From Pseudomonadota bacterium (GTDB lineage Bacteria; Pseudomonadota; Alphaproteobacteria; Rhizobiales; Devosiaceae), in contig JAEWBN010000016.1 of assembly GCA_023391095.1 (NCBI GenBank), forward strand, positions 157,458 to 221,457: a DNA stretch of 64,000 nt, written 5' to 3'. Each line of letters begins with the position of its first letter. The first letter of the stretch is position 1. The notes under the pieces are model-generated. The model had not been told where the DNA came from, ran no database searches, and saw only the letters and a list, made by a program, of their open reading frames with translations. A program made the translations under genes and the position numbers. Positions 9,260 to 17,220 of the stretch are shown in pieces.

Positions 9260-10639
9260 ATGGGTCTTTTCGATAATCCGTTCCGCCCGACCACCAAACT
9301 CGGGGCCTGTTCCTGCGGGCGGCATGCCAGCCAGGCCGAACATGATGGCGCCGCACTGCGCGACGTCTCGGCGGTGGCAGCATCAAACGAGGGCCAGGTC
9401 ACCCGCGTGGTCGAAAGCGCGGTGATGCGGGCCCTGTTTCCGCATGACGCATCCCGGCGCCGCTTCATCAAGGCGGTGGGCGCGAGCACGGCGGCCGCGG
9501 CGGTGTCGCAGTTCCTGCCGCTCGGTCTTGTGGCCGAGGCCTTTGCACAGGGAACCGGGCAACTGGAAAAGACCGACCTCAATGTCGGGTTCATCCCCAT
9601 TACCTGCGCCACGCCCATCATCATGGCCCATCCGATGGGCTTTTATGAGCGGCAGGGGCTGAACGTGAACGTGGTCAAGACCGCCGGCTGGGCGGTGATC
9701 CGCGACCTCACGCTCAACGGGGAATATGACGCGGCCCATATGCTGGCACCCATGCCTATCGCCATCACCATGGGGGCGGGGGCCAACCCCGTTCCCTATA
9801 CGATGCCGGCGGTGGAGAACATCAACGGGCAGGCGATCACGCTGGCTATGAAGCATCGCGACCGGCGCGACCCCAAGGACTGGAAGGGCTTCCGCTTTGC
9901 CGTGCCCTTCGATTATTCGATGCACAATTACCTGCTGCGCTACTACCTTGCCGGAGCGGGGATCGACCCCGACGCCGACGTGTCGATCCGCGCCGTGCCG
10001 CCGCCGGAAATGGTGGCGAACCTGCGCGCCGACAATATCGATGGTTTCCTTGCGCCCGATCCGGTGAACCAGCGCGCCGTTTATGATGGCGTGGGCTTCA
10101 TCCACATGCTGTCCAAGGAAATCTGGGACGGGCATCCGTGCTGCGGCTTTGCGGCCTCGCAGGCCTTTGTGCAGGAAATGCCCAATACTTATGCAGCATT
10201 GCTGCGCGCGATCATGGAAGCGACGGCCTATGCGACCGACGCCGCCCATCGCAGCGAGATTGCCGCCGCCATTGCGCCGCAGGAATATCTCAACCAGCCG
10301 CAGACCGTCGTCGAGCAGGTGCTGACCGGCACCTATGCGGACGGGCTGGGCAACGTGGTCCGCGACCCGGCCCGCGTCGACTTCGAGCCCTTCCCCTGGG
10401 AGAGCTTTGCAGTCTGGATCATGACGCAGATGAAGCGCTGGGGCCAGATTTCGGGCGATGTCGATTATGCCGGCATAGCCAAGCAGGTCTATCTCGCCAC
10501 CGACGCGCGGCGGCTCATGGAAGACGTAGGCCTCGACGCGCCTGAAGAAGACACCAAGGGTTTCGAGGTGATGGGCAAGCCGTTCGACCCGGCCGATCCC
10601 GAGGGCTATCTCGCCTCCTTTGCCATCGGCAGGGCCTAA
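9260..10639 (+). CDS. cynA: NrtA/CynA-like ABC transporter substrate-binding protein (Tat-exported)
   Basis: The 459-residue protein belongs to the nitrate/cyanate/bicarbonate-binding NrtA family: GFIPITCATPIIMAHPMGFYE, the segment AHMLAPMPIAITMG and a C-terminal MTQMKRWGQI are typical. A twin-arginine signal (SRRRFIKAVG, near residues 63-72) is preceded by an unusually long leader containing CSCGRHASQAEH, so export through Tat in folded form is expected. ATG 9260 is the better start; 9251 is an in-frame alternative. The cyanase gene in the same operon argues for cyanate rather than nitrate as ligand, as in cynABDS operons. The protein resembles NasS encoded at 29338, which lacks a signal. 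Confidence 0.85.
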   Translation: MGLFDNPFRPTTKLGACSCGRHASQAEHDGAALRDVSAVAASNEGQVTRVVESAVMRALFPHDASRRRFIKAVGASTAAAAVSQFLPLGLVAEAFAQGTGQLEKTDLNVGFIPITCATPIIMAHPMGFYERQGLNVNVVKTAGWAVIRDLTLNGEYDAAHMLAPMPIAITMGAGANPVPYTMPAVENINGQAITLAMKHRDRRDPKDWKGFRFAVPFDYSMHNYLLRYYLAGAGIDPDADVSIRAVPPPEMVANLRADNIDGFLAPDPVNQRAVYDGVGFIHMLSKEIWDGHPCCGFAASQAFVQEMPNTYAALLRAIMEATAYATDAAHRSEIAAAIAPQEYLNQPQTVVEQVLTGTYADGLGNVVRDPARVDFEPFPWESFAVWIMTQMKRWGQISGDVDYAGIAKQVYLATDARRLMEDVGLDAPEEDTKGFEVMGKPFDPADPEGYLASFAIGRA

Positions 10640-10642
10640 GCG

Positions 10643-11485
10643 ATGACGGCTTCCCTCAATCTCAAAGCGGCAATGCTGTCGCTTACCCTCCTCGTCATCG
10701 GCCTCTTGGCCTGGCACCTCGCCGTGTCGGGGCCGGGCACGGCTGCGCAAGGCCTCGATCCCGAATATGCGGCGCTGATGGGCGCGCAGGTGACGGAAGG
10801 GGCTTCGGCCATGCCGGGTCCGGTCGAGCTTTTCCGAACGCTCTGGGGGCACCTTTCCGACCCCTTCTACGATCACGGCCCCAATTCCAAGGGGATCGGC
10901 CTGCAATTGCTGTTTTCGCTCGGACGCGTGCTGCTCGGCTTTAGCCTTGCCTTTGCTGTGGCCGTGCCGCTGGGCTTTCTGATCGGCATGTCGCCGCTCC
11001 TGTCCAAGACATTCGACCCCTTCATCCAGGTGATGAAGCCGGTTTCTCCGCTGGCCTGGATGCCGCTGGCGCTCTACACGATCAAGGACTCCACCATCTC
11101 CGCGATCTTCGTCATCTTCATCTGCTCGATCTGGCCGATGCTGGTGAACACCGCCTTTGGCGTGGCCAATGTGCGCAAGGAATGGCTCAACGTCGCCCGG
11201 ACGCTGGAAATCCCGCCGCTGCGCCGCGCCCTCACCGTGATCCTTCCGGCCGCAGCGCCGACCATCGTTACCGGCATGCGCATTTCCATCGGCATTGCCT
11301 GGCTCGTGATCGTGGCCGCGGAGATGCTCGTGGGGGGCACGGGCATTGGCTACTTCGTCTGGAACGAGTGGAACAATCTCTCAATCGTCAATGTCATCGT
11401 CGCGATCCTGATGATCGGGCTGATCGGCATGGTGCTCGACCAGCTGCTGGCCGCAGCGGGACGCCTTGTGACCTTTGCCGAATAG
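10643..11485 (+). CDS. cynB: ABC transporter permease, NrtB/CynB-like
   Basis: The 280-residue membrane protein has about six hydrophobic segments and a BPD_transp_1-type cytoplasmic loop: ARTLEIPPLRRALTVILPAA followed by PTIVTGMRISIGIAW, the ATPase-contact (EAA) region. It starts three bases after the binding-protein stop and lies directly ahead of the ATPase gene, so the three form one importer in the inner membrane. Length and motifs fit NrtB. Cyanate specificity is inferred from cynS downstream. Confidence 0.88.
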   Translation: MTASLNLKAAMLSLTLLVIGLLAWHLAVSGPGTAAQGLDPEYAALMGAQVTEGASAMPGPVELFRTLWGHLSDPFYDHGPNSKGIGLQLLFSLGRVLLGFSLAFAVAVPLGFLIGMSPLLSKTFDPFIQVMKPVSPLAWMPLALYTIKDSTISAIFVIFICSIWPMLVNTAFGVANVRKEWLNVARTLEIPPLRRALTVILPAAAPTIVTGMRISIGIAWLVIVAAEMLVGGTGIGYFVWNEWNNLSIVNVIVAILMIGLIGMVLDQLLAAAGRLVTFAE

Positions 11486-11495
11486 GAACGCGCCG

Positions 11496-12461
11496 ATGAA
11501 CTATGTTTTTCCGGGCGCTGCCCAGACCATCCGAACGGGAGAAGCCATGCAGCCGCCTCTCATCTCCATCGAGGGCATTGCCAAGCGATACCCAAGGCGC
11601 GGCGGACCGCCGGTCACCATTTTCGAAAACCTCTGGCTGCCGATCCACAAGGGCGAGTTCGTCTGCATCATCGGCCATTCCGGGTGCGGCAAGACTACGG
11701 TGCTCAATATCCTGGCGGGGCTGGATGAGCCCAGTGAGGGAGCCGTGATCGCCGACGGCCGGGAGATTGCCGGCCCGTCGCTGGATCGCGCCGTGATCTT
11801 CCAGGGGCATGCCCTGCTGCCCTGGATGAGCGTTCTAGGCAATGTTGCCTATGCGGTTTCGGCACGGCACAAAGACTGGTCGCGCGACAAGGTCCGGGCC
11901 CATGCCATGGGGTTCATCGAGCTGGTGGGTCTTGCGCATGCCGCCCATCGCAAGCCCGCCGAACTTTCGGGCGGCATGAAGCAGCGGGTCGGTATCGCCC
12001 GGGCCCTTTCGATTGAGCCCAAGACCCTGCTCATGGACGAGCCGTTCTCGGCGCTGGATGCCCTGACGCGCGGCACGCTGCAGGACGAGGTGCGGCGCAT
12101 CTGCACGGCCTCGAGCCAGACCGTGTTGATGATCACCCACGATGTCGACGAGGCGATCTACCTGGCCGACAAGATCGTGCTGATGACCAATGGGCCCGAT
12201 GCCCGCGTGGCCGAGATCGTCCAGAATACGCTGCCGCGCGACCGCGCCCGGAACGAATTGCACCGGCTGCCGGGCTATTACGGGCTGCGCAATCACTTGA
12301 TGGATTTCCTGGTGACGCGCTCGGCAACCTTCAGGGACGAACTGGCACAGGGGCTCGCATGGGAGGCCAAGGCGCCGCCCCTGGTGACACCCGCCGGAGA
12401 CGGTGTGGCGCAGCTCACCCTCCCCCATGCCGCCAGCCCGGCCGGGCACACTGCATCCTGA
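11496..12461 (+). CDS. cynD: ABC transporter ATPase, NrtD/CynD-like
   Basis: The protein (321 residues from this start) has all ABC motifs: Walker A GHSGCGKTT, Q loop near FQGHALLPW, signature LSGGMKQRVGIARAL, Walker B TLLMDEPFSALD and switch His in MITHDVDEA. It energises the upstream permease. Start choice is uncertain: ATG 11496 has AGGAA ahead, while ATG 11547 has GGGAGA eight bases ahead and begins just before the conserved strand. The C-terminal tail beyond residue 260 is somewhat longer than in minimal ATPases but lacks the NrtA-like domain of NrtC. Confidence 0.88.
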   Translation: MNYVFPGAAQTIRTGEAMQPPLISIEGIAKRYPRRGGPPVTIFENLWLPIHKGEFVCIIGHSGCGKTTVLNILAGLDEPSEGAVIADGREIAGPSLDRAVIFQGHALLPWMSVLGNVAYAVSARHKDWSRDKVRAHAMGFIELVGLAHAAHRKPAELSGGMKQRVGIARALSIEPKTLLMDEPFSALDALTRGTLQDEVRRICTASSQTVLMITHDVDEAIYLADKIVLMTNGPDARVAEIVQNTLPRDRARNELHRLPGYYGLRNHLMDFLVTRSATFRDELAQGLAWEAKAPPLVTPAGDGVAQLTLPHAASPAGHTAS

Positions 12462-12483
12462 TATTGAAACAAAGGGAAAGACG

Positions 12484-12978
12484 ATGAAGCGCACCGATCT
12501 GGTCGAGAAGATTTTCGACATGAAGCGGGAAAAGAACCTCACCTGGAAGGCGATTGCCGAAGAAATCGGCGGCTATTCGCAGCTCTATATCATGACCGCA
12601 CTGATGGGACAGATGCGCCTGCCCAAAGTGCAGGCCGCGAAGGCTGCGGCGCTGTTCGGCCTTGATGAAAGCGAAGAGAAGATGCTGGGCGAGGTGCCCT
12701 ATCGCGGCGAGCAGAGCCTGGTACCGCCCACCGACCCAACGCTCTATCGTTTCCATGAAGCCATGATGGTCTTCGGGCCCACGATGAAGGAATATATCCA
12801 CGAGGAGTTCGGCGACGGCATCATGTCGGCCATCGACTTCGACCTCAAGATGGAACGCGAACCCAACGATGCCGGCGACCGGGTCCGCATCACCATGTCG
12901 GGCAAGTTCCTGCCCTATCGCTACCACCAGCCGGAAGGCAATTTCCCGGCCCTCGGGTACAAGGAAAAGGATGTCTGA
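12484..12978 (+). CDS. cynS: Cyanate hydratase (cyanase)
   Basis: The 164-residue protein is a full cyanase: N-terminal helical domain (KNLTWKAIAEEIG) and the conserved C-terminal decamer-forming domain with PTDPTLYRFHE and HEEFGDGIMSAIDF. The catalytic Arg, Glu and Ser fall at residues 89, 92 and 115, each exactly seven positions lower than the known E. coli Arg96, Glu99 and Ser122. It converts cyanate and bicarbonate to ammonia and carbon dioxide (via carbamate). GGGAAAG precedes the ATG. Placed after the importer genes and followed by an overlapping DUF1348 gene, it lets the cell use cyanate as nitrogen source. No carbonic anhydrase gene is nearby. Confidence 0.97.
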   Translation: MKRTDLVEKIFDMKREKNLTWKAIAEEIGGYSQLYIMTALMGQMRLPKVQAAKAAALFGLDESEEKMLGEVPYRGEQSLVPPTDPTLYRFHEAMMVFGPTMKEYIHEEFGDGIMSAIDFDLKMEREPNDAGDRVRITMSGKFLPYRYHQPEGNFPALGYKEKDV

Positions 12979-13468
12979 AACCCAGATCCGCCAGGCCGGG
13001 GGCGAAGTTCGCCCTCCGCTTCCGCCCTTTACCGCCGATACGGCCGCGCTCAAGGCGCGGCGCGCCGAAGATGCCTGGAACAGCCGCGATCCGGTTGCGG
13101 TTTCCCTGGCCTATACGCCGGGATCGACCTGGCGCAACCGGTCCGAATTCCTTTCCGGGCGGGAGGCCATCGTGGCCTTCCTGACGCGCAAGTGGGAAAA
13201 GGAGCTCGACTACCGGCTGATCAAGGAAGTCTGGGCGTTCACCGGCAACCAGATCTCGGCGCGCTTTGCCTATGAATGGCGGGACGCGGCGGGAAACTGG
13301 TTTCGCTCATATGGCAACGAGCAGTGGCGGTTCGACGCCGATGGGCTGATGGAGCGCCGGGAGGCCTCGATCAATGATGTCGCCATCAAGGAGAGCGAAC
13401 GGCTCTTCCTGTGGCAGGGAGAACGGCGGCCCGACGATTTTCCGGGGCTGACTGCCATGGGCCTTTGA
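12971..13468 (+). CDS. DUF1348 (NTF2-like) protein
   Basis: The 165-residue protein contains the DUF1348 core, an NTF2-like fold: ARRAEDAWNSRDP, then YTPGSTWRNRSEFLSGREAI and FLTRKWEKELDYRLIKE. It ends with VAIKESERLFLW. The start overlaps the cyanase stop by eight bases, with AAGGAAAAGG as ribosome site inside cynS. NTF2-like proteins are often small enzymes or ligand binders; the function of DUF1348 is not known. The tight coupling to cynS suggests a role in cyanate metabolism. Confidence 0.85.
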   Translation: MSETQIRQAGGEVRPPLPPFTADTAALKARRAEDAWNSRDPVAVSLAYTPGSTWRNRSEFLSGREAIVAFLTRKWEKELDYRLIKEVWAFTGNQISARFAYEWRDAAGNWFRSYGNEQWRFDADGLMERREASINDVAIKESERLFLWQGERRPDDFPGLTAMGL

Positions 13469-13677
13469 TGCAGTGCCTCCCATCGGGGGAATGATGCCGC
13501 ACGGAAGGCCTGCGGGGGGCACTTGCGGCTGCACGACACCGAAATCTCCAGTGTCCGCGCCCTTCGCCCCGGTCATAGCAGGGCTGAGCAGGCCGGCCGG
13601 CCCATGGCTGGTCATTGCCGGCCCTCTCGTCTATCTTGCGGCCGCATTCAAACAGCACAAGGATCAATGTCCGGCTC

Positions 13678-14133
13678 ATGAAACTGGTCGATCTCGTTCC
13701 CGCGGAGCGCATTTATCTGGGCGTCACCTTGTCCAGCCGCGAACAGCTTCTGGACTTCCTGGCCCAGCGTGTCGCCGAACTTGGGCTGGTCGAAGCGCCC
13801 AAATGCGAGCGCGCGCTCGAAGACCGTGAGCAACTGGGCTCAACCGGTCTGGGCAGCGGCGTTGCCATTCCCCATGCGCGCATTGCCGGCATCACCGACC
13901 CCATCGGCATGCTGGTGACGCTGGCCAAGCCAATCGACTTCGAGTCCTCCGACCAGGAGCCGGTCGACGTGGCATTCATGCTGCTCATGCCCGAACATTC
14001 CGGCGCCGAGCAGATCAAGGTCCTGTCGCGCGTGGCCAAGGTTGCGCGGGATGAGCCGGTGGTGAATGCCCTGCGCCAAGCGACCGATGCGGCGCAGGCT
14101 GCCGATATTCTCGACGGCGCCGACGAGCTCTAA
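13678..14133 (+). CDS. ptsN: PtsN-like PTS EIIA(Ntr) protein
   Basis: The 151-residue protein is a single EIIA domain of the nitrogen-PTS type: LVPAERIYLGVTLSSREQLLD, then REQLGSTGLGSGVAIPHARI with the phospho-acceptor His at residue 66. Such proteins take phosphate from EINtr/NPr and regulate partners rather than import sugar; potassium transport systems are known targets in other proteobacteria. It runs towards the mrp operon and its stop overlaps the mrpG stop region by four bases. AAGGA lies at a somewhat long distance from the ATG. It may be a second copy, because the usual ptsN sits next to rpoN, which is absent here. Confidence 0.85.
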   Translation: MKLVDLVPAERIYLGVTLSSREQLLDFLAQRVAELGLVEAPKCERALEDREQLGSTGLGSGVAIPHARIAGITDPIGMLVTLAKPIDFESSDQEPVDVAFMLLMPEHSGAEQIKVLSRVAKVARDEPVVNALRQATDAAQAADILDGADEL

Positions 14134-14495
14134 GGCTGGCGTTCGGTCGCCTCTTCGTCCCAGCCGGGTACTTCCTTGGAGCCCTCTGCGCGATCGCGAT
14201 AGAGGGCTGCCCGGGCGAGAAGCATCAGCGTGACCGGCGTGGTCACGCTGACGAAGATGAAAATCAGCACTTCGTGGACGATGAAACGCCCCTCACCAAT
14301 GGAGGAGAGGAGGGCCGACGCCGTCAGGATACCAAGGGCGCCGAAGCTGGTGCCCAGCGTGGGCGCGTGGATGCGCTCGTAAAACGAGGTCAGCCGCACC
14401 AAGCCGATGGCGCCCATCAGGGTAAGGAATGCCCCGCCGACGACAAGGAAGGCGATGAGAAGCGCTGCCCAGAGAGGAAAATCTTCAAAACTCAT
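14130..14495 (-). CDS. mrpG: Mrp/Pha cation:proton antiporter subunit G
   Basis: The 121-residue membrane protein matches MrpG/MnhG/PhaG: three hydrophobic segments with FLTLMGAIGLVRLTSFYERIHAPTLGTSFG in between. The RLtsfyeRiHApT signature is diagnostic. It is the last gene of the operon; its start overlaps the mrpF stop by four bases. Together the subunits form one large complex that exchanges monovalent cations for protons across the inner membrane. Confidence 0.93.
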   Translation of the reverse strand: MSFEDFPLWAALLIAFLVVGGAFLTLMGAIGLVRLTSFYERIHAPTLGTSFGALGILTASALLSSIGEGRFIVHEVLIFIFVSVTTPVTLMLLARAALYRDRAEGSKEVPGWDEEATERQP

Positions 14496-14773
14496 TCGAT
14501 GACCTCCCCGCGCATGAGGAATTTGGCAAGCGCCACAGTGCCCACAAAGCCCAAGAGGCCGATCAGCAATGCGGCTTCGAAGTAGATGACCGAGCCCACG
14601 CGCATGCCGAAGGTGATCAGCATCAGCAGGGCCACGACATACATCGAGTCCAGACTGAGCACCCGGTCCTGCGCCCGCGGCCCAACCACAAGGCGGACCA
14701 GGGTGATGACCATGGCGATGCCCAAAAGCAGCTGAGCGATGATGATGCTCCAGGAGATGATGGTCGCGCTCAT
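14492..14773 (-). CDS. mrpF: Mrp/Pha antiporter subunit F
   Basis: The 93-residue protein has three membrane segments and the MrpF signature RLVVGPRAQDRVLSLDSM. The upstream start (14827) would lie inside mrpE; ATG 14773 overlaps the mrpE stop by four bases and gives the normal family length. It is a structural subunit of the Mrp complex. Confidence 0.92.
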   Translation of the reverse strand: MSATIISWSIIIAQLLLGIAMVITLVRLVVGPRAQDRVLSLDSMYVVALLMLITFGMRVGSVIYFEAALLIGLLGFVGTVALAKFLMRGEVIE

Positions 14774-15258
14774 TGGAAAATCTCCAGCAGCAGGCTTTCG
14801 TAGCGGGTCTTGACCGTATCGATCCATTCCTGCTCGTCGATCAAATCGAGCACGTGGATAAGTACGCTGCTCTCTTCAAGGTTGTATTCGAGCCATGCAC
14901 TGCCCGGCGTGGCCGTGATGATGCAGGCCAGGACTGCCAATCCCATGGGGTCCTTGAGCTCGAGCGGCACGGTAATGAAGCCGGCAGTGGTTTCCCGCCT
15001 TTCGCCGGCCAGCAAGATGCGCGTAACGGCGAGGTTGGAGCGCAGGATGTCGAGCGTCACCTCGAAGAAGAGCCGCAGGATCTTGAACGGCCGGCGCACC
15101 TTTGGCTTGTGCGGCTGCAGGCGGGCCATGGCGTGGGACGCAAAGAAGGCGACCACGAAGCCGAAGAGAATGTGTCCGAGGCCGGCAGATTGCTGCAGCA
15201 CCAGCCACATCAGCGTCAGTGCCAGCGTCAGAAGCGGATAGGGCAGGATACGGCTCAT
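14770..15258 (-). CDS. mrpE: Mrp/Pha antiporter subunit E
   Basis: The 162-residue protein has two or three hydrophobic segments near the N-terminus (YPLLTLALTLMWLVLQQS and HILFGFVVAFFAS) and a soluble tail with TPGSAWLEYNLEESSVLIHVLD. The latter segment is the conserved MrpE tail. ATG 15258 overlaps the mrpD stop by four bases; the longer frame has no support. Confidence 0.92.
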   Translation of the reverse strand: MSRILPYPLLTLALTLMWLVLQQSAGLGHILFGFVVAFFASHAMARLQPHKPKVRRPFKILRLFFEVTLDILRSNLAVTRILLAGERRETTAGFITVPLELKDPMGLAVLACIITATPGSAWLEYNLEESSVLIHVLDLIDEQEWIDTVKTRYESLLLEIFQ

Positions 15259-16883
15259 GGCGTCCCTCCGAAGGCTTCGAGGGTGGAACTGCTGCCCAGC
15301 ACCTGCTGGACGTAGAATTCCGGCACGCTGACCAGGGCTGCCGCGCTTTCCATGAAGCTGAGAACAGGCTCCGGCACGACGCTGAGGACCGTGCAAAGCC
15401 CGATCAGGACGACGATGGGAAGAACCTCGCTCAGTCTGGCCTGGGCCGCGCCGGGTTCGAGGGTGGCCCAGAAGATGTTGATGCCGCTACGGGCCATGGC
15501 GACCAGCACGCAAAGGCCGGAAACGATCAGGGTGCCGGTGAACCACCAGGCGCCGGCGCTGGGATCGGCTTCGCCGCCCAGTGCCGTGCTGAGCATGGCA
15601 AACTTGGCCAGGAAGCCGGAGAAGGGCGGCAGGCCCGCCAGGAGCAGGCAGCAGAGGCCGAAGCTGATGCCGAGGAAGGCGGTGCTGGCCGGAATGACAA
15701 GCCCGGCCTCTTCATGCTCGGGCTCGGGTTCTTCCTCTTCGCTGCCGAAGGCCTCCATGGTGACCGCGAGAACGTCGGCACCGATGATACGGGAGCGTTC
15801 GATGATCTCGATCAGCAGGAAAAGGGCTGCAGTCGCGAGGCTCGATATGACGAGGTAGAACATGGCGCCCGCCATGACCCCGGTGCCGCCCAGGCCAATG
15901 GCGGCCAGAAGCGTGCCCGATGAGACGAGAACAAGATGGCTGGCCATGCGCATGCTGGTCTGGGCGGCCAGGACGCCGACCGTGCCGTAGATCAGGGTGG
16001 CGATGCCGCCGATAAAGAGCACGGTGTGGCTGAAGCCGATGACGCCATCCGCTTCGGCTGCAAAGAGCAGATAGGAGAACCGGAGCAGGGCATAGACGCC
16101 CACCTTGGTCATGATGGCGAAGACGGCGGCCACCGGCGCTGCGGCGACGGAATAGGCGCCGGGCAGCCAGAAGCTGATCGGCCACATGCCGGCCTTGATG
16201 AGGAAGGTCAGGCCCAGGAGGCCAAGGCCCGCATCGAGCAGGGGACGGTCTTCGGCGGCGACCAGCGGGATGCGGACGATGAGATCGGCCATGTTGAGCG
16301 TGCCGGCAACGCCGTAGATGATCGCCGCGCTGATCAAGAAGAGAAAGGACGCGACGAGGTTGACGGCGATGTAGTGGAGGGCTGCCTTGACGCGCGCCGT
16401 GCCGCTGCCGTGGAGCAGAAGGCCGTAGGAGGCGGCCAGCATGACCTCGAAGAACACAAAGAGGTTAAATAGGTCGCCGGTCAGGAAGGCGCCGTTGAGC
16501 CCCATCAGCAGGATCTGGAGGATCGCGGGAAAATGGGGGCCGGCATTGTGCCAGCGGGCCAGCGAGAAGGTGAGCGTCGCCATGCCCAGAATGCTGGTGA
16601 CCAGCACCATCAAAGCCGACAGGCGGTCGGCAACCAGAACGATGCCGAATGGCATCGGCCAATCGCCCAGTGCGTAGGTCTTGATGAGCTCGCTATCGGA
16701 CGGTCCGATATGGATGGTGGGGACGACAAGCAGCAGCGCCACGCAGACGAGGATGGCGGTGGAGACGAGGCCGGTCACCATCTTGGCGGTGCGGTAGCGG
16801 TCATCGAGCAGGGTCACGGTGACGGCCGTCGCCAGCGGCAGGACGATGGGGAGGATGACGAGGTGGTCGAGAATTGAGTTCAT
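15255..16883 (-). CDS. mrpD: Mrp/Pha antiporter subunit D
   Basis: The 542-residue protein is a polytopic member of the NuoL/M/N-like antiporter family. Segments such as LNGAFLTGDLFNLFVFFEVMLAASYGL and FLIKAGMWPISFWLPGAYSVA place it as MrpD, with conserved membrane Lys and Glu residues. A charged loop (EEEEPEPEHEE) near residue 385 is peculiar to this protein. The start at 16883 lies four bases after the mrpC stop; an in-frame ATG at 16907 would overlap mrpC. Confidence 0.94.
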   Translation of the reverse strand: MNSILDHLVILPIVLPLATAVTVTLLDDRYRTAKMVTGLVSTAILVCVALLLVVPTIHIGPSDSELIKTYALGDWPMPFGIVLVADRLSALMVLVTSILGMATLTFSLARWHNAGPHFPAILQILLMGLNGAFLTGDLFNLFVFFEVMLAASYGLLLHGSGTARVKAALHYIAVNLVASFLFLISAAIIYGVAGTLNMADLIVRIPLVAAEDRPLLDAGLGLLGLTFLIKAGMWPISFWLPGAYSVAAAPVAAVFAIMTKVGVYALLRFSYLLFAAEADGVIGFSHTVLFIGGIATLIYGTVGVLAAQTSMRMASHLVLVSSGTLLAAIGLGGTGVMAGAMFYLVISSLATAALFLLIEIIERSRIIGADVLAVTMEAFGSEEEEPEPEHEEAGLVIPASTAFLGISFGLCCLLLAGLPPFSGFLAKFAMLSTALGGEADPSAGAWWFTGTLIVSGLCVLVAMARSGINIFWATLEPGAAQARLSEVLPIVVLIGLCTVLSVVPEPVLSFMESAAALVSVPEFYVQQVLGSSSTLEAFGGTP

Positions 16884-16887
16884 GGCG

Positions 16888-17220
16888 TCAGTCCCGTCCA
16901 TCCACATGGTCGGTGCCGGTCAGGCCACGAGCGGCCAACAGCACGACGAGGAACAGGGCGGTCATGGCAAAGCCGATGACGATGGCGGTCAGGACCAGGG
17001 CCTGAGGCACCGGGTCGGTATAGGCGGCGGGGTCCATGTTGGCGCGATCCAGAATCGGCTCGGCGCCGACGCGTAGCCGGCCCATGCTGAAGATGAAGAG
17101 ATTGACCGCGTAGGAAATCAGCGACAGGCCGATGATCACCTGGAAGGTGCGGGGCCGCAGCACAAGGTAGACGCCCGATGCAGCGAGCACGCCGATGGCA
17201 ATGGAAAGAATGAGTTCCAT
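16888..17220 (-). CDS. mrpC: Mrp/Pha antiporter subunit C
   Basis: The 110-residue protein with three membrane helices resembles NuoK: LRPRTFQVIIGLSLISYAVNLFIF, then DPVPQALVLTAIVIGFAMTAL, the MrpC/NuoK signature. Its start shares one base with the mrpA stop (TGATG). Confidence 0.94.
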   Translation of the reverse strand: MELILSIAIGVLAASGVYLVLRPRTFQVIIGLSLISYAVNLFIFSMGRLRVGAEPILDRANMDPAAYTDPVPQALVLTAIVIGFAMTALFLVVLLAARGLTGTDHVDGRD

